DNA of 64,000 nucleotides from Litorimonas sp964352855 (lineage in GTDB: Bacteria; Pseudomonadota; Alphaproteobacteria; Caulobacterales; Maricaulaceae), in the NCBI GenBank assembly GCA_964352855.1, contig CAYGTR010000001.1, forward strand, positions 159,197 through 223,196. The letters are read 5' to 3'. Under the pieces are notes generated by a model, which saw only the letters and a list, made by a program, of their open reading frames with translations, made no database searches and had not been told where the DNA came from. Below, one piece after another: positions 35,559-43,691 of this stretch. Positions within the stretch are counted from its first letter, which is position 1, and each line of letters starts with the position of its first letter. A program made the translations under genes and the position numbers.

Positions 35559-36865
35559 ATGACACAAAACTTACCTCTCAAAGGCATACGCATTATCGCG
35601 GTGGAGCAATATGGGGCTGGGCCTTATGGCACACAGCTTTTGGCGGATTTGGGTGCGGAAGTTATCAAAATTGAAAACCCAATGACGGGCGGTGACGTCT
35701 CGCGGTTTGTCTCGCCGCATTTAATTGGCGATAAAGACAGTCAGTTTTTCCAGACCTTTAATCGCAATAAAAAATCGCTTTCACTGGATTTAAAATCAGA
35801 AGAGGGACGTAAGGCTTTTGNNNNNNNNNNNNNNNNNNNNNNNNNNNNNNNNNNNNNNNNNNNNNNNNNNNNNNNNNNNNNNNNNNNNNNNNNNNNNNNN
35901 NNNNNNNNNNNNNNNNNNNNAATAAAAAATCGCTTTCACTGGATTTAAAATCAGAAGAGGGACGTAAGGCTTTTGAAGACCTTGTGAAAACGGCCGATGC
36001 GGTTTCCAACAATCTGCGCGGCGACTTACCCGCCAAGCTTAAAATTGATTATCCGTCTCTCAAAGCAATCAACCCCAAAATCGTCTGTGCGCATTTATCG
36101 GCCTATGGACGAGGCAATAGCCGCGAAGCGTGGCCGGGTTATGATTATTTGATGCAAGCCGAAGCGGGTTTCTGCTCTGTGACGGGTGAGCCGGATGGTC
36201 CGCCCGTGCGATTTGGTCTCTCCATGGTCGACTTCATGACGGGGTCTATGTTTGCAACAGGTTTGGTCGCGGCTGTCTTTGGAGCTTATCGGTCAGGCGA
36301 AGGTTGCGATATTGATGTCTCACTGTTTGATACGGCGCTGCATCAGCTTTCCTATCCTGCGACATGGTATTTAAATGCGGGTGATGTTGTGACGCGCCAA
36401 CCGCGCGGGGCGCATCCGGCGATAGTCCCGAGCCAGCTCATGGAAGCAGGCGATGGTTGGATTATGTTCTGCTGTCAGACACAGAAATTTTGGGAACGCG
36501 TGGCTGAACGTCTCGGTCATCCGGAATGGGTCAAGGACTCGCGTTTCTTAAAAGTCGAGGACAGACGCGCCAACCGTGCACTTGTACAAGATACAATGGA
36601 AGCCGTGCTGAAAACCAATACCGTCGCTCATTGGATGGAAAAATTTGGCGGCTATGTCCCCGCTGCGCCTGTTTATGATATCGCAAAGGCGATGGAAAAC
36701 CCTTATGTCCACGAAGTCGAAATGGTCTATGAAGATCAGCATGAAGGCTTCGAAAATGGCAAAATTCGCCTCATGTCCTCGCCTTACAAACTAAACGGTC
36801 AGCGCCTTAAGGGGGGCATTTCTCCTGAGCTCGGCGAACATACGGATGAGTTTTTAAGTAAATGA
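35559..36865 (+). CDS. class III (CaiB/BaiF) CoA transferase, interrupted by an assembly gap
   Basis: The N-terminal part (MTQNLPLKGIRIIAVEQYGA onwards) runs to 35820, where 100 N begin; the rest resumes after the gap. The 55 nt before the gap (35766-35820) are repeated exactly after it (35921-35975). Removing the N and one copy restores a continuous frame of 383 residues, the normal length. Family marks are LLADLGAEVIKIENP, GYDYLMQAEAGF with the catalytic Asp, DVSLFDTALHQL and GEHTDEFL at the end. It moves CoA from one thioester to a carboxylic acid. Its stop overlaps the next start (ATGA). The ribosome site is the GA-rich end of the upstream repeat. Confidence 0.9.
35821..35920. other. 100-N assembly gap with 55-nt duplicated flanks
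   Basis: The 100 N are a fixed-size scaffold gap. The same 55 nt occur immediately before (35766-35820) and after (35921-35975). This is what two contig ends overlapping by the assembly k-mer length would give, so probably no sequence is missing. Collapsing it removes 155 nt and restores the coding frame. Confidence 0.93.
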
Positions 36866-38793
36866 AGAAAACCAAAGAAGAAATTATTTTCGGTTTTGAC
36901 TCTGCTTGGTCGCCAAAAGGGAAGGGAGCTATCTGTGCTATAAAAATTCTTGATGATAAATTTGAGTTGATACACGCTCCGAGTATCGCATCTTTCAAAG
37001 ATGCGGCATCCTTAGTTGATAACTTCGATTCTGCAAAAACGCGCGTAACTATAATGATTGATCAGCCAACGATAGTTCCTAATTATGTAGGGATGAGACC
37101 AGTTGAGAAGTATATTGCGCGTGCAATATCTTATGTGGGAGGGGGAGTTCAGCCTTCTAATAAATCAAAAATCAGCATGTTTGGTGCAGACGCCGAGATA
37201 TGGAAATTTCAAAAGGAGTATAATTTTAATCTAGATCCAAAACGTGCTTTCATGAATTGCACTAAGGCTTCTCTAGTGGAAGTGTTTCCGGCTTTAGCCC
37301 TTTTATCTTTCAATTCTCGCTTTTTTGGCCGCTATTCGGCGCCTAAATATAATCCTGTTAACAGGCAAAAGTTTTCTCTTACCGATTGGCATTCTGTTTG
37401 TCTGACTTGCTTGAGGGTAGTTAGAGATTTGAATATTGAAAGCTTAGAAGATATTTTAAGTTCTTTAAGAGGTTTAGAAAATCCAAAAAAAGCAGATCAG
37501 GATAAATTGGATTCTATCATTTGTGTGCTTATTGGGGCATATTGGTTTCGGTACCCCAAAAATGTCAGGGTGTTTGGTGATGTTGATACAGGTCTAATCT
37601 TGTCTCCCTCAAGTGAACTGGTTCAAGCCTACTTAGATAAAAAACCTATAAAGAGTGAAACATTCAAGCTTCGGAATGAAAAAAAACGTGCAGGAAAACT
37701 TTCAAACGTTAAAGTTCTGGACTTGTCGGCCTTTCTGCCCGGGCCGCATGCCACGATGATGATGGCTGATCATGGGGCTGAGGTGATCATGGTCGAGCCG
37801 GATAATAGCGTAGGCGAGCCAACCCGGGCTATGGGTGAAAAATATGCCGATGGAAACTCTGTCTGGTTCACCAATATCGCCCGTGGCAAAAAGAGCTATA
37901 AAGTTAATCTAAAAGACGCGGAGCAATATGCCGAATTTCTCACATTAGCGACTGAAGCGGATGTCTTCGTTGAAGCGTTTCGGCCCGGCGTAGTGAAACG
38001 TTTGGGTGTGGATTACGACGCTATCAAAGCGATCAATCCGGGTATTATTTATTGCTCGATTTCGGCCTTTGGACAGAACGGGCAATACTGGGATAAACCC
38101 GCCCATGACCTGATTGTGCAAGCCATGGCCGGGACGGCGGATCTCACGCGCGGCATGGATGGTTCACCCGCGCTCACGCCCATGCCGAGCGCCGATATGA
38201 CGGCCTCGTTGCATGCGCTCTCCGGCATTTTGATGGCGCTTTATCGTCGTAAAGAAACCGGACAGGGCGATTATCTTGATATTTCTATGTATGACAGCTT
38301 GCTGTCTTGGGTGCCCAATGTGACAGGCACTATATTTGCCGAAGACCGACAGCCCGTGCGCGAAGAGATGCGAAGTTTTGGCGGCAATGCGTTCGTCAAT
38401 ATTTACGAGACGCAAGACGGCGGTCACATTGTCTTGGGCGGGTCTGAACCAAAATTTGTCGCGAATTTATTGGCCGCTTTGGAAGCCCCCGAATTGATTG
38501 GCGAGATGAAAAAGCCTGTTGGACAACAGGGTGAGGTCAAAGAATTTTTGTCCAAAACTTTCGTATCTAAAACCCAGGCAGATTGGGAAACATTTTTGAG
38601 TGATATTGATTGTTGTTGGTCAACGATCCGAACACTTCATACAGCTCTGACCGAAGACGGTGCGCCTGTTACAAAGGCGGAGGGAAAGACCCATATCAAT
38701 AATCCCATCCGCTTTCAGGAAGAGCCCGCGCAGCTCTCTTTTGATCTGCCTGAATTTGGTCAACAGACCGCCGCTCTAAAGCGAGGAGACTAA
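36862..38793 (+). CDS. DUF429 domain fused to class III CoA transferase
   Basis: 643 residues in one frame. Residues 1-260 are DUF429, a predicted RNase H-like fold: EIIFGFDSAWSPKGKGAICA, VTIMIDQPTIVPNYVGMRPV, VQPSNKSKISMFGADAEIW, LVEVFPALALL, KYNPVNRQKFSLTDWHSV and DKLDSIICVLIGAYWF. From about residue 280 a complete CoA transferase follows: NVKVLDLSAFLPGPHATMM, MADHGAEVIMVEP, HDLIVQAMAGTADLT, DISMYDSLL. Sampled lines of the DUF429 part average 33 percent GC against 65 percent for a line in the transferase part. The junction has a run of eight A (37679-37686); one more A would give the transferase its own ATG at 37676. Hence this may be two genes, a real fusion or a sequencing artefact. It lies in the operon where a second CoA transferase is expected. 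Confidence 0.85.
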   Translation: MKKTKEEIIFGFDSAWSPKGKGAICAIKILDDKFELIHAPSIASFKDAASLVDNFDSAKTRVTIMIDQPTIVPNYVGMRPVEKYIARAISYVGGGVQPSNKSKISMFGADAEIWKFQKEYNFNLDPKRAFMNCTKASLVEVFPALALLSFNSRFFGRYSAPKYNPVNRQKFSLTDWHSVCLTCLRVVRDLNIESLEDILSSLRGLENPKKADQDKLDSIICVLIGAYWFRYPKNVRVFGDVDTGLILSPSSELVQAYLDKKPIKSETFKLRNEKKRAGKLSNVKVLDLSAFLPGPHATMMMADHGAEVIMVEPDNSVGEPTRAMGEKYADGNSVWFTNIARGKKSYKVNLKDAEQYAEFLTLATEADVFVEAFRPGVVKRLGVDYDAIKAINPGIIYCSISAFGQNGQYWDKPAHDLIVQAMAGTADLTRGMDGSPALTPMPSADMTASLHALSGILMALYRRKETGQGDYLDISMYDSLLSWVPNVTGTIFAEDRQPVREEMRSFGGNAFVNIYETQDGGHIVLGGSEPKFVANLLAALEAPELIGEMKKPVGQQGEVKEFLSKTFVSKTQADWETFLSDIDCCWSTIRTLHTALTEDGAPVTKAEGKTHINNPIRFQEEPAQLSFDLPEFGQQTAALKRGD

Positions 38794-39368
38794 TGGCGCG
38801 CCTTGATCCCATAGCGCGTGAAGACCTCTCGGACGAGATGCAGCGCGTGATGGATATGGGTGAGCAAATGATGGGCTTCACGCCCAATGATGCGCTGATT
38901 ATGGCTCGCAATCCCGCCTTGACCAAAGCGCTCTGGGCATTGGTAGATGCCGTTTACGGCCAAGGCACACTTGATTCGGGATTAAAGCGCTTGATTGGCT
39001 ACATTAATTCAACGGCGGCGGGCTGCGTTTATTGCCAAGTACACACGGCGCATGGCGCGCATAATGCCGGATTAGAAGACGCGAAGATAAAAGCGGCGTG
39101 GGAGTACGAAACCTCTGATCTGTTCACGGAGGCCGAGCGTGCGGCGCTGCGGGTCGCGCAAGGGGCGGGGCAATCGCCAAATGCTGTAACAGATGCAGAA
39201 TTTGCTGACTTGAAAAACTATTATACCGATAATGAGATCGTCGAAATTGTCTCTGTCATTGGTATGTTTGGCTTTCTCAATCGCTGGAATTCGACTTTGG
39301 CAACTGAAATTGAAAGCACGCCGCTTTCCTTCGCCCGGTCTGCCGAGATAAAGACAACAGATGGTTGA
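38793..39368 (+). CDS. carboxymuconolactone decarboxylase (CMD/AhpD-like) family protein
   Basis: 191 residues of the all-helical CMD fold. It has the cysteine pair of the AhpD group, C78-V-Y-C81 with His85 (AGCVYCQVHTAHG), which can form a redox-active disulfide, and the region SGLKRLIGYINSTAAG. It could act as a peroxide or thiol reductase or as a decarboxylase-like isomerase in the pathway. The start overlaps the upstream stop (TAATG), and the end overlaps the next start by 8 nt. Confidence 0.87.
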   Translation: MARLDPIAREDLSDEMQRVMDMGEQMMGFTPNDALIMARNPALTKALWALVDAVYGQGTLDSGLKRLIGYINSTAAGCVYCQVHTAHGAHNAGLEDAKIKAAWEYETSDLFTEAERAALRVAQGAGQSPNAVTDAEFADLKNYYTDNEIVEIVSVIGMFGFLNRWNSTLATEIESTPLSFARSAEIKTTDG

Positions 39369-40173
39369 TCGCCGCACAGTTTTGACAGGCGCGGCGGTGG
39401 CGGGATTAGCGTCCTGCGCAAGTCCCTCTTTGCCTGAAACCCGCCAAACCTTTGTTCTCGTCCACGGGACATGGCATGGCGGATGGGTCTGGAAATATGT
39501 CCGCAATATTTTGGAAGATAAAGGCCACCGCGTCTTCACGCCGACTTTGACGGGATGTGGTGAGCGAGAGCATTTATCGTCACCTGAAGTCGGCTTGGAT
39601 ACTCATATCCAAGACATCGTGAATGTCATCGAATTTGAAGATTTGAACAATGTAGTTCTGGTAGGGCATTCATTCACGGGCGTTGCGATTACGGGCGTGG
39701 CGGACCGTCTTAAAGACCGGATCAAACATATCTGCTTCTTTGATGCGCTCGTGCCGTTTGGCGACCGTATGAGTGGCGTGCCACGAAAAGCAGATGGGTC
39801 TTTGGAAGACTATTTTGTCGAACGTCAAGCTGGATTTATCGATGGCTATAAAATGGATTATTGGGCGGATTATCCGCTCAAAATGCTGTTGCCCGAAGAC
39901 CACTCAAAGGCAGAATGGGTGCGGTCTAAAATTACGACCCATCCCGCAAAATCCTGGACAGATATTTTAGAGCTCGAAAATGATGGATGGGAAAATATGT
40001 CCCGCAGCTTCATTCATTGCGTAGGACAGGACTTTGCCATGAGTAGTGAAAAAATGGTTGGTCCTGCGCGGCAACCTGGTTGGAAATTTATAGAACTAGA
40101 CATTGCACGGGACGGTATGGTGACGCATCCCGAACTGGTTGCGGACACCTTTCTTCGATTGGCTTTTGCGTGA
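39361..40173 (+). CDS. exported alpha/beta hydrolase (EstC-like), possible Tat lipoprotein
   Basis: 270 residues. The N-terminus MVDRRTVLTGAAVAGLASC has a twin arginine followed by a hydrophobic stretch and a lipobox-like Cys19, so export by Tat with lipidation is likely. The hydrolase fold has FVLVHGTWHGGWVWKYV, VLVGHSFTG with the Ser nucleophile and a C-terminal GMVTHPELVADTF with the catalytic His. The EstC group cleaves short esters. The next gene starts at a GTG inside the stop region (GTGA). Confidence 0.87.
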   Translation: MVDRRTVLTGAAVAGLASCASPSLPETRQTFVLVHGTWHGGWVWKYVRNILEDKGHRVFTPTLTGCGEREHLSSPEVGLDTHIQDIVNVIEFEDLNNVVLVGHSFTGVAITGVADRLKDRIKHICFFDALVPFGDRMSGVPRKADGSLEDYFVERQAGFIDGYKMDYWADYPLKMLLPEDHSKAEWVRSKITTHPAKSWTDILELENDGWENMSRSFIHCVGQDFAMSSEKMVGPARQPGWKFIELDIARDGMVTHPELVADTFLRLAFA

Positions 40174-41357
40174 ATGCTCAAGCCCTCAGACTAACGCAAA
40201 ATCGATGGGGGTTTATCGCCTTCATGTCGGTGATGTGTAGCTTGTCGCCTTTTGCGATGTCCTTTCTCGTTCCTGCCTTTCCGAGCATGGGGCTCGAGTT
40301 TGATAAGCCTGTCGGCGACATTCAGTTTTTGATCTCCGTGTTTTTAATAGGCTTGGGCGTGGCTCAGCCGATCCATGGTATGTTGGCAGATCGTTTTGGA
40401 CGGCGACCTGTCTTACTCATGGGATTTGCGATTTTCGTTCTGGCGAGTTTAGCGAGCGTTATTACGACGAGTTGGACCGCTTTGGTAATTTGTCGTTTCC
40501 TACAAGCGATTGGCGTGAGTGCAGGAACAGTCACGAGCCGCGCTATCGTCAATGATGTACAACCGAGAGAAGAGGCTGCGATCACATTGTCCTATATCTC
40601 CATTGCAATGGGTTTAGGGCCGATATTGGCGCCTATATTTGGCGGTGTTTTGGATAGTAGTTTTGGGTGGCGCAGTATCTTTCTTGGCTGTTTTGTCGCC
40701 GGCGTGATTATTTGGGTCATGGGTATGTTACGACTACCCGAAACACTCCCGGCCAATAAAGAACCGCGCAATATTTTGAAAGACTATGCACGCTTATTCC
40801 GCAGCTCAAAATTTATTGGCTACACCTTGATGTTTGGGTTTGGGCAGGGCGTGTTTTTTGCCTTCTTGCCCTTTGCACCGGATTACTTCGAAAATGTTTT
40901 GGAAAAAAGCACAACAGTTTTTGTGATGTCTTGGATTGCGCTCTCTATCGCTTTCATGTTTGGCTCACTTTTGGGAACACGACTGACGAAACGATACGGT
41001 ATGGATAGAGCCATTTTATGGGCCAGTCTCTGGCTTATTTTTGGCGTCATTATTCAATTCGGCGTTTATCAAAGCTTTGGTGGGGGCGTGTTGGCGCTTA
41101 TCTTACCGCTTATGCTACTCATGGTGGGTACAGGTTTGATCTGTCCTCTGTCCTTGGCAGGCTCTATCAGTTTTGATCCCAAACTGGCCGCCACAGCGGC
41201 GGGACTTTCCAGTTCAATGGGCTTGGTCTTGGGTGGTCTTTTTTCTGTCATCGCCGGGAAGCTTTATGACCAAACGCTTTGGCCCTATTTGGTGCTAGTC
41301 GTAATCGCAGTTCTGGGTAATATGTTGGCAGTAGGTTTGACAAAAATTGGGACGTAA
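40170..41357 (+). CDS. MFS transporter, Bcr/CflA-like
   Basis: The GTG at 40170 overlaps the upstream stop and gives 395 residues with 12 hydrophobic segments. The first loop has the MFS signature GMLADRFGRRPVLL; the Bcr/CflA look comes from LVPAFPSMGLEFDKPVGDIQ and IGVSAGTVTSRAIVND. It would move a pathway substrate or product across the inner membrane; direction and substrate are not known. An upstream extension of the frame exists but lies inside the previous gene. Confidence 0.88.
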   Translation: MNAQALRLTQNRWGFIAFMSVMCSLSPFAMSFLVPAFPSMGLEFDKPVGDIQFLISVFLIGLGVAQPIHGMLADRFGRRPVLLMGFAIFVLASLASVITTSWTALVICRFLQAIGVSAGTVTSRAIVNDVQPREEAAITLSYISIAMGLGPILAPIFGGVLDSSFGWRSIFLGCFVAGVIIWVMGMLRLPETLPANKEPRNILKDYARLFRSSKFIGYTLMFGFGQGVFFAFLPFAPDYFENVLEKSTTVFVMSWIALSIAFMFGSLLGTRLTKRYGMDRAILWASLWLIFGVIIQFGVYQSFGGGVLALILPLMLLMVGTGLICPLSLAGSISFDPKLAATAAGLSSSMGLVLGGLFSVIAGKLYDQTLWPYLVLVVIAVLGNMLAVGLTKIGT

Positions 41358-41358
41358 A

Positions 41359-42387
41359 ATGAGACATATAATCTTTGCAGCCTCACTTTGTTTAATGGCT
41401 TGTCAGTCTGCTGTTCAGTCAACAGATAGCGTTGTATTAGAAAACGCTGTACCGAGTTTTGTGGATTTATCCCTGCGCGATAAGCCTGACGCCATAACAA
41501 CCGACCCTTGGTCGGAGGTTGTTATTAATGTGCCGGATCCTGAGAGTTTCTCGCAATTATTTACCGAAATTGGCGGTTATGAAACGCTTTTGCGAACGGA
41601 GACGGACCTTGTCCTTCGTGCAACCGACTCCGACAGCGGGGCTATTCGGTTACGCAAAGTTGACGCGACGGCTCAACCAACGCGCCCTCTGGATGCAAGG
41701 GCATGGGATACGGGATGTTACTGGTCTGTGATGATGCGGGCTAAAGATGTCGAGTCTATCGTATCAGATGCCGCCGCTTTTGGATGGCTACCTCATGCAC
41801 CAATTACCTTTTTGAAATTTGGGCCATCTGAGCTGCATGTCGTTGTCTTAGGGCATCAAGAAACTGGCGTTCAGCTTCAGCTCTATGAGCGTTTAACAAC
41901 GCCTCTACCTGAAAATTTTCCGGAATTTGAGCGCATTTCGATGCCGTTTAACTTGATGCAGATGGTGGAAGATCGCGACGCGACTTACAATTTTGTGCAA
42001 CAAGGTTTGGGTTTCGAAACTTTTTATTATGGCAAACCTTACTTGGCGACAGAAACCGAAAATATGCCGCTCGGTCTGCCCAAAGAGCTAACGACGGAAA
42101 TCGCTTATGAAGCGGCCATTGTTTATCCGAATAAAGGTGATGAAGTCGGCAGATTAGAGATGATTTCTTTCGCAAAAGATGAGCGTATTCCAAGTCGTGA
42201 TTTCTCTGCCTTATGCCAAGCGAACAATATAGGTATTATAGAAGTGCGCTTCCCTGTCGAGCATATTAACGATGCAGCGGAACAGTTGACTATGAACACT
42301 ATTGCGATTCACCAAGTTGATGAAGACAGTGTCATGATCAAAGCGCCCGATGGCGGTTTTATTCGGTTTGTGTCAAAGAAACCATGA
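41359..42387 (+). CDS. VOC-superfamily lipoprotein
   Basis: 342 residues from the ATG at 41359 with lipobox LCLMAC (lipidated Cys15). Two repeats of the vicinal oxygen chelate fold are suggested: one from WSEVVINVPDPESFSQLFTE and one from MPFNLMQMVEDRDATYNF through VRFPVEHINDAAEQL. The metal-ligand residues cannot be set from sequence alone. Placement in the envelope is unusual for VOC proteins. The stop overlaps the start of the first MmgE/PrpD gene (ATGA). Confidence 0.75.
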   Translation: MRHIIFAASLCLMACQSAVQSTDSVVLENAVPSFVDLSLRDKPDAITTDPWSEVVINVPDPESFSQLFTEIGGYETLLRTETDLVLRATDSDSGAIRLRKVDATAQPTRPLDARAWDTGCYWSVMMRAKDVESIVSDAAAFGWLPHAPITFLKFGPSELHVVVLGHQETGVQLQLYERLTTPLPENFPEFERISMPFNLMQMVEDRDATYNFVQQGLGFETFYYGKPYLATETENMPLGLPKELTTEIAYEAAIVYPNKGDEVGRLEMISFAKDERIPSRDFSALCQANNIGIIEVRFPVEHINDAAEQLTMNTIAIHQVDEDSVMIKAPDGGFIRFVSKKP

Positions 42388-43691
42388 CGCAAACTATCAC
42401 CCAGGACTTGGCTGAACTTTTACACCGATCGATCTCCGATGCGGATAGAGATCGTGCTGCGTTGCTGCTCTTAGATTGGACGGGATGCGCCGTTGCCGGA
42501 CGACAAGAACCTGCAGGCAGGAAAGTGGCTGCTGCTTTTGTGGATGAAACCGGAAACTGCACCCGTATCGGCGCGTCCAAAGCGTCCCCGCAAATGGCGG
42601 CGTTTCACAATGGCTGTCTCGGAAATGTGTTGGAAATGGATGATGTCGACAAACGTGCCGTGCTTCATGCCGGGCCAACAGTTATTCCGGCAGCCCTGGC
42701 TATGGCAGAACATATCGGCGCGAGCGCTAAAGATTTTCTGGACGCCATTATTATCGGATATGAAACAACGATCCGCATTGGCCGTGCCGTCGGGCCGAGA
42801 CATTATGCTTTCTGGCATAATACGGCGACCTGCGGCGTGTTTGGGGCCGCGGCGGCGGCTTGCCATTTGCTGAAAGGGAGCGACCTTGTATCTGCATTAG
42901 GCCTTGCGGGCACGCAGGCATCCGGGCTTTGGCAAACACGGCACGAACCTGACTCTATGGCGAAACAACTCCATGCAGGACATGCCGCGCAAGCCGGGGT
43001 GCAGTCGGCATTATTATCTGCGCAGGGCTTTCAAGGGCCGCGCTCTATACTGGAGGGTGAGCAGGGCTTTTTCGCAGCGACGTGCCCGGACGGCAACCCG
43101 CAGGATATTTTAGCTGATTATGGTGAGGGCTGGCTGATTCATCAGACGTCGATAAAGCCTTATCCCGCCTGTCGTCACGCGCATGCCGCGATTGATGCGG
43201 CGAAATTGGTCGAAGGTTGGGATGGAAAGACGTCGGTCATTGTAGAGACTTATGCGGATGCCTTGAAGTTTTGCGACAGTCCCAACCCCAAAACAACGAT
43301 TGAAGCGAAGTTCTCGCTCCAACATTCTGTGGCGCTTGTTCTCGCGGGGCACGATTTGTCTCTCAGTGCCTTCAATATAAAAGTGATTAATCATTCACAG
43401 ATAGCAGCGATACGGGGTTTGGTGCAGGTGAAAGAGGGGAAAGCGTTTAACAAAGCTTATCCGGCGCACTACGGTGCGGCAATTATTATTGGAGAAGGAC
43501 GTTTTGAGGTAAAGGATACGTATGGTGATCCAGAAAAACCTATTGATGATGGAACACTCTTTAGAAAAGGCATTACACTTATGGAGCATGGGGGCATGGA
43601 TTTTGACGCTGCCAAAATGTTATGTGGAAACGCTGCGGCTCTAAGTGTAGCTCCGGCAAGCCTTTCAGATTATTTAGAGCGACTTCCATGA
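42384..43691 (+). CDS. MmgE/PrpD family protein (first copy)
   Basis: 435 residues. The family includes 2-methylcitrate dehydratase, cis-aconitate decarboxylase and iminodisuccinate epimerase. Features are LLLLDWTGCAVAGR, FHNGCLGNVLEMDDVDKRAV, HAGPTVIPAALAMAEH, HAGHAAQAGVQSALLSAQGF and KPYPACRHAHAAIDAA. The reaction cannot be set, but all known members act on di- or tricarboxylic acids. It is part of the long operon, with a four-base overlap on both sides. Confidence 0.9.
   Translation: MTQTITQDLAELLHRSISDADRDRAALLLLDWTGCAVAGRQEPAGRKVAAAFVDETGNCTRIGASKASPQMAAFHNGCLGNVLEMDDVDKRAVLHAGPTVIPAALAMAEHIGASAKDFLDAIIIGYETTIRIGRAVGPRHYAFWHNTATCGVFGAAAAACHLLKGSDLVSALGLAGTQASGLWQTRHEPDSMAKQLHAGHAAQAGVQSALLSAQGFQGPRSILEGEQGFFAATCPDGNPQDILADYGEGWLIHQTSIKPYPACRHAHAAIDAAKLVEGWDGKTSVIVETYADALKFCDSPNPKTTIEAKFSLQHSVALVLAGHDLSLSAFNIKVINHSQIAAIRGLVQVKEGKAFNKAYPAHYGAAIIIGEGRFEVKDTYGDPEKPIDDGTLFRKGITLMEHGGMDFDAAKMLCGNAAALSVAPASLSDYLERLP

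Noticed and set aside
35277..35567. A 96-codon frame on the minus strand across the palindromic repeat
   Set aside because: Phrases such as SPPSPWGEGARRADEG are the usual false translation of this kind of repeat element.
35766..35975. A true tandem duplication around the gap
   Set aside because: The copies are exact and flank a fixed 100-N gap, and a real duplication would break the frame; an assembly overlap explains it better.
36862..37680. DUF429 as part of a defence system
   Set aside because: No other defence genes, helicases or toxin-like genes are nearby; only the AT-rich composition hints at it.
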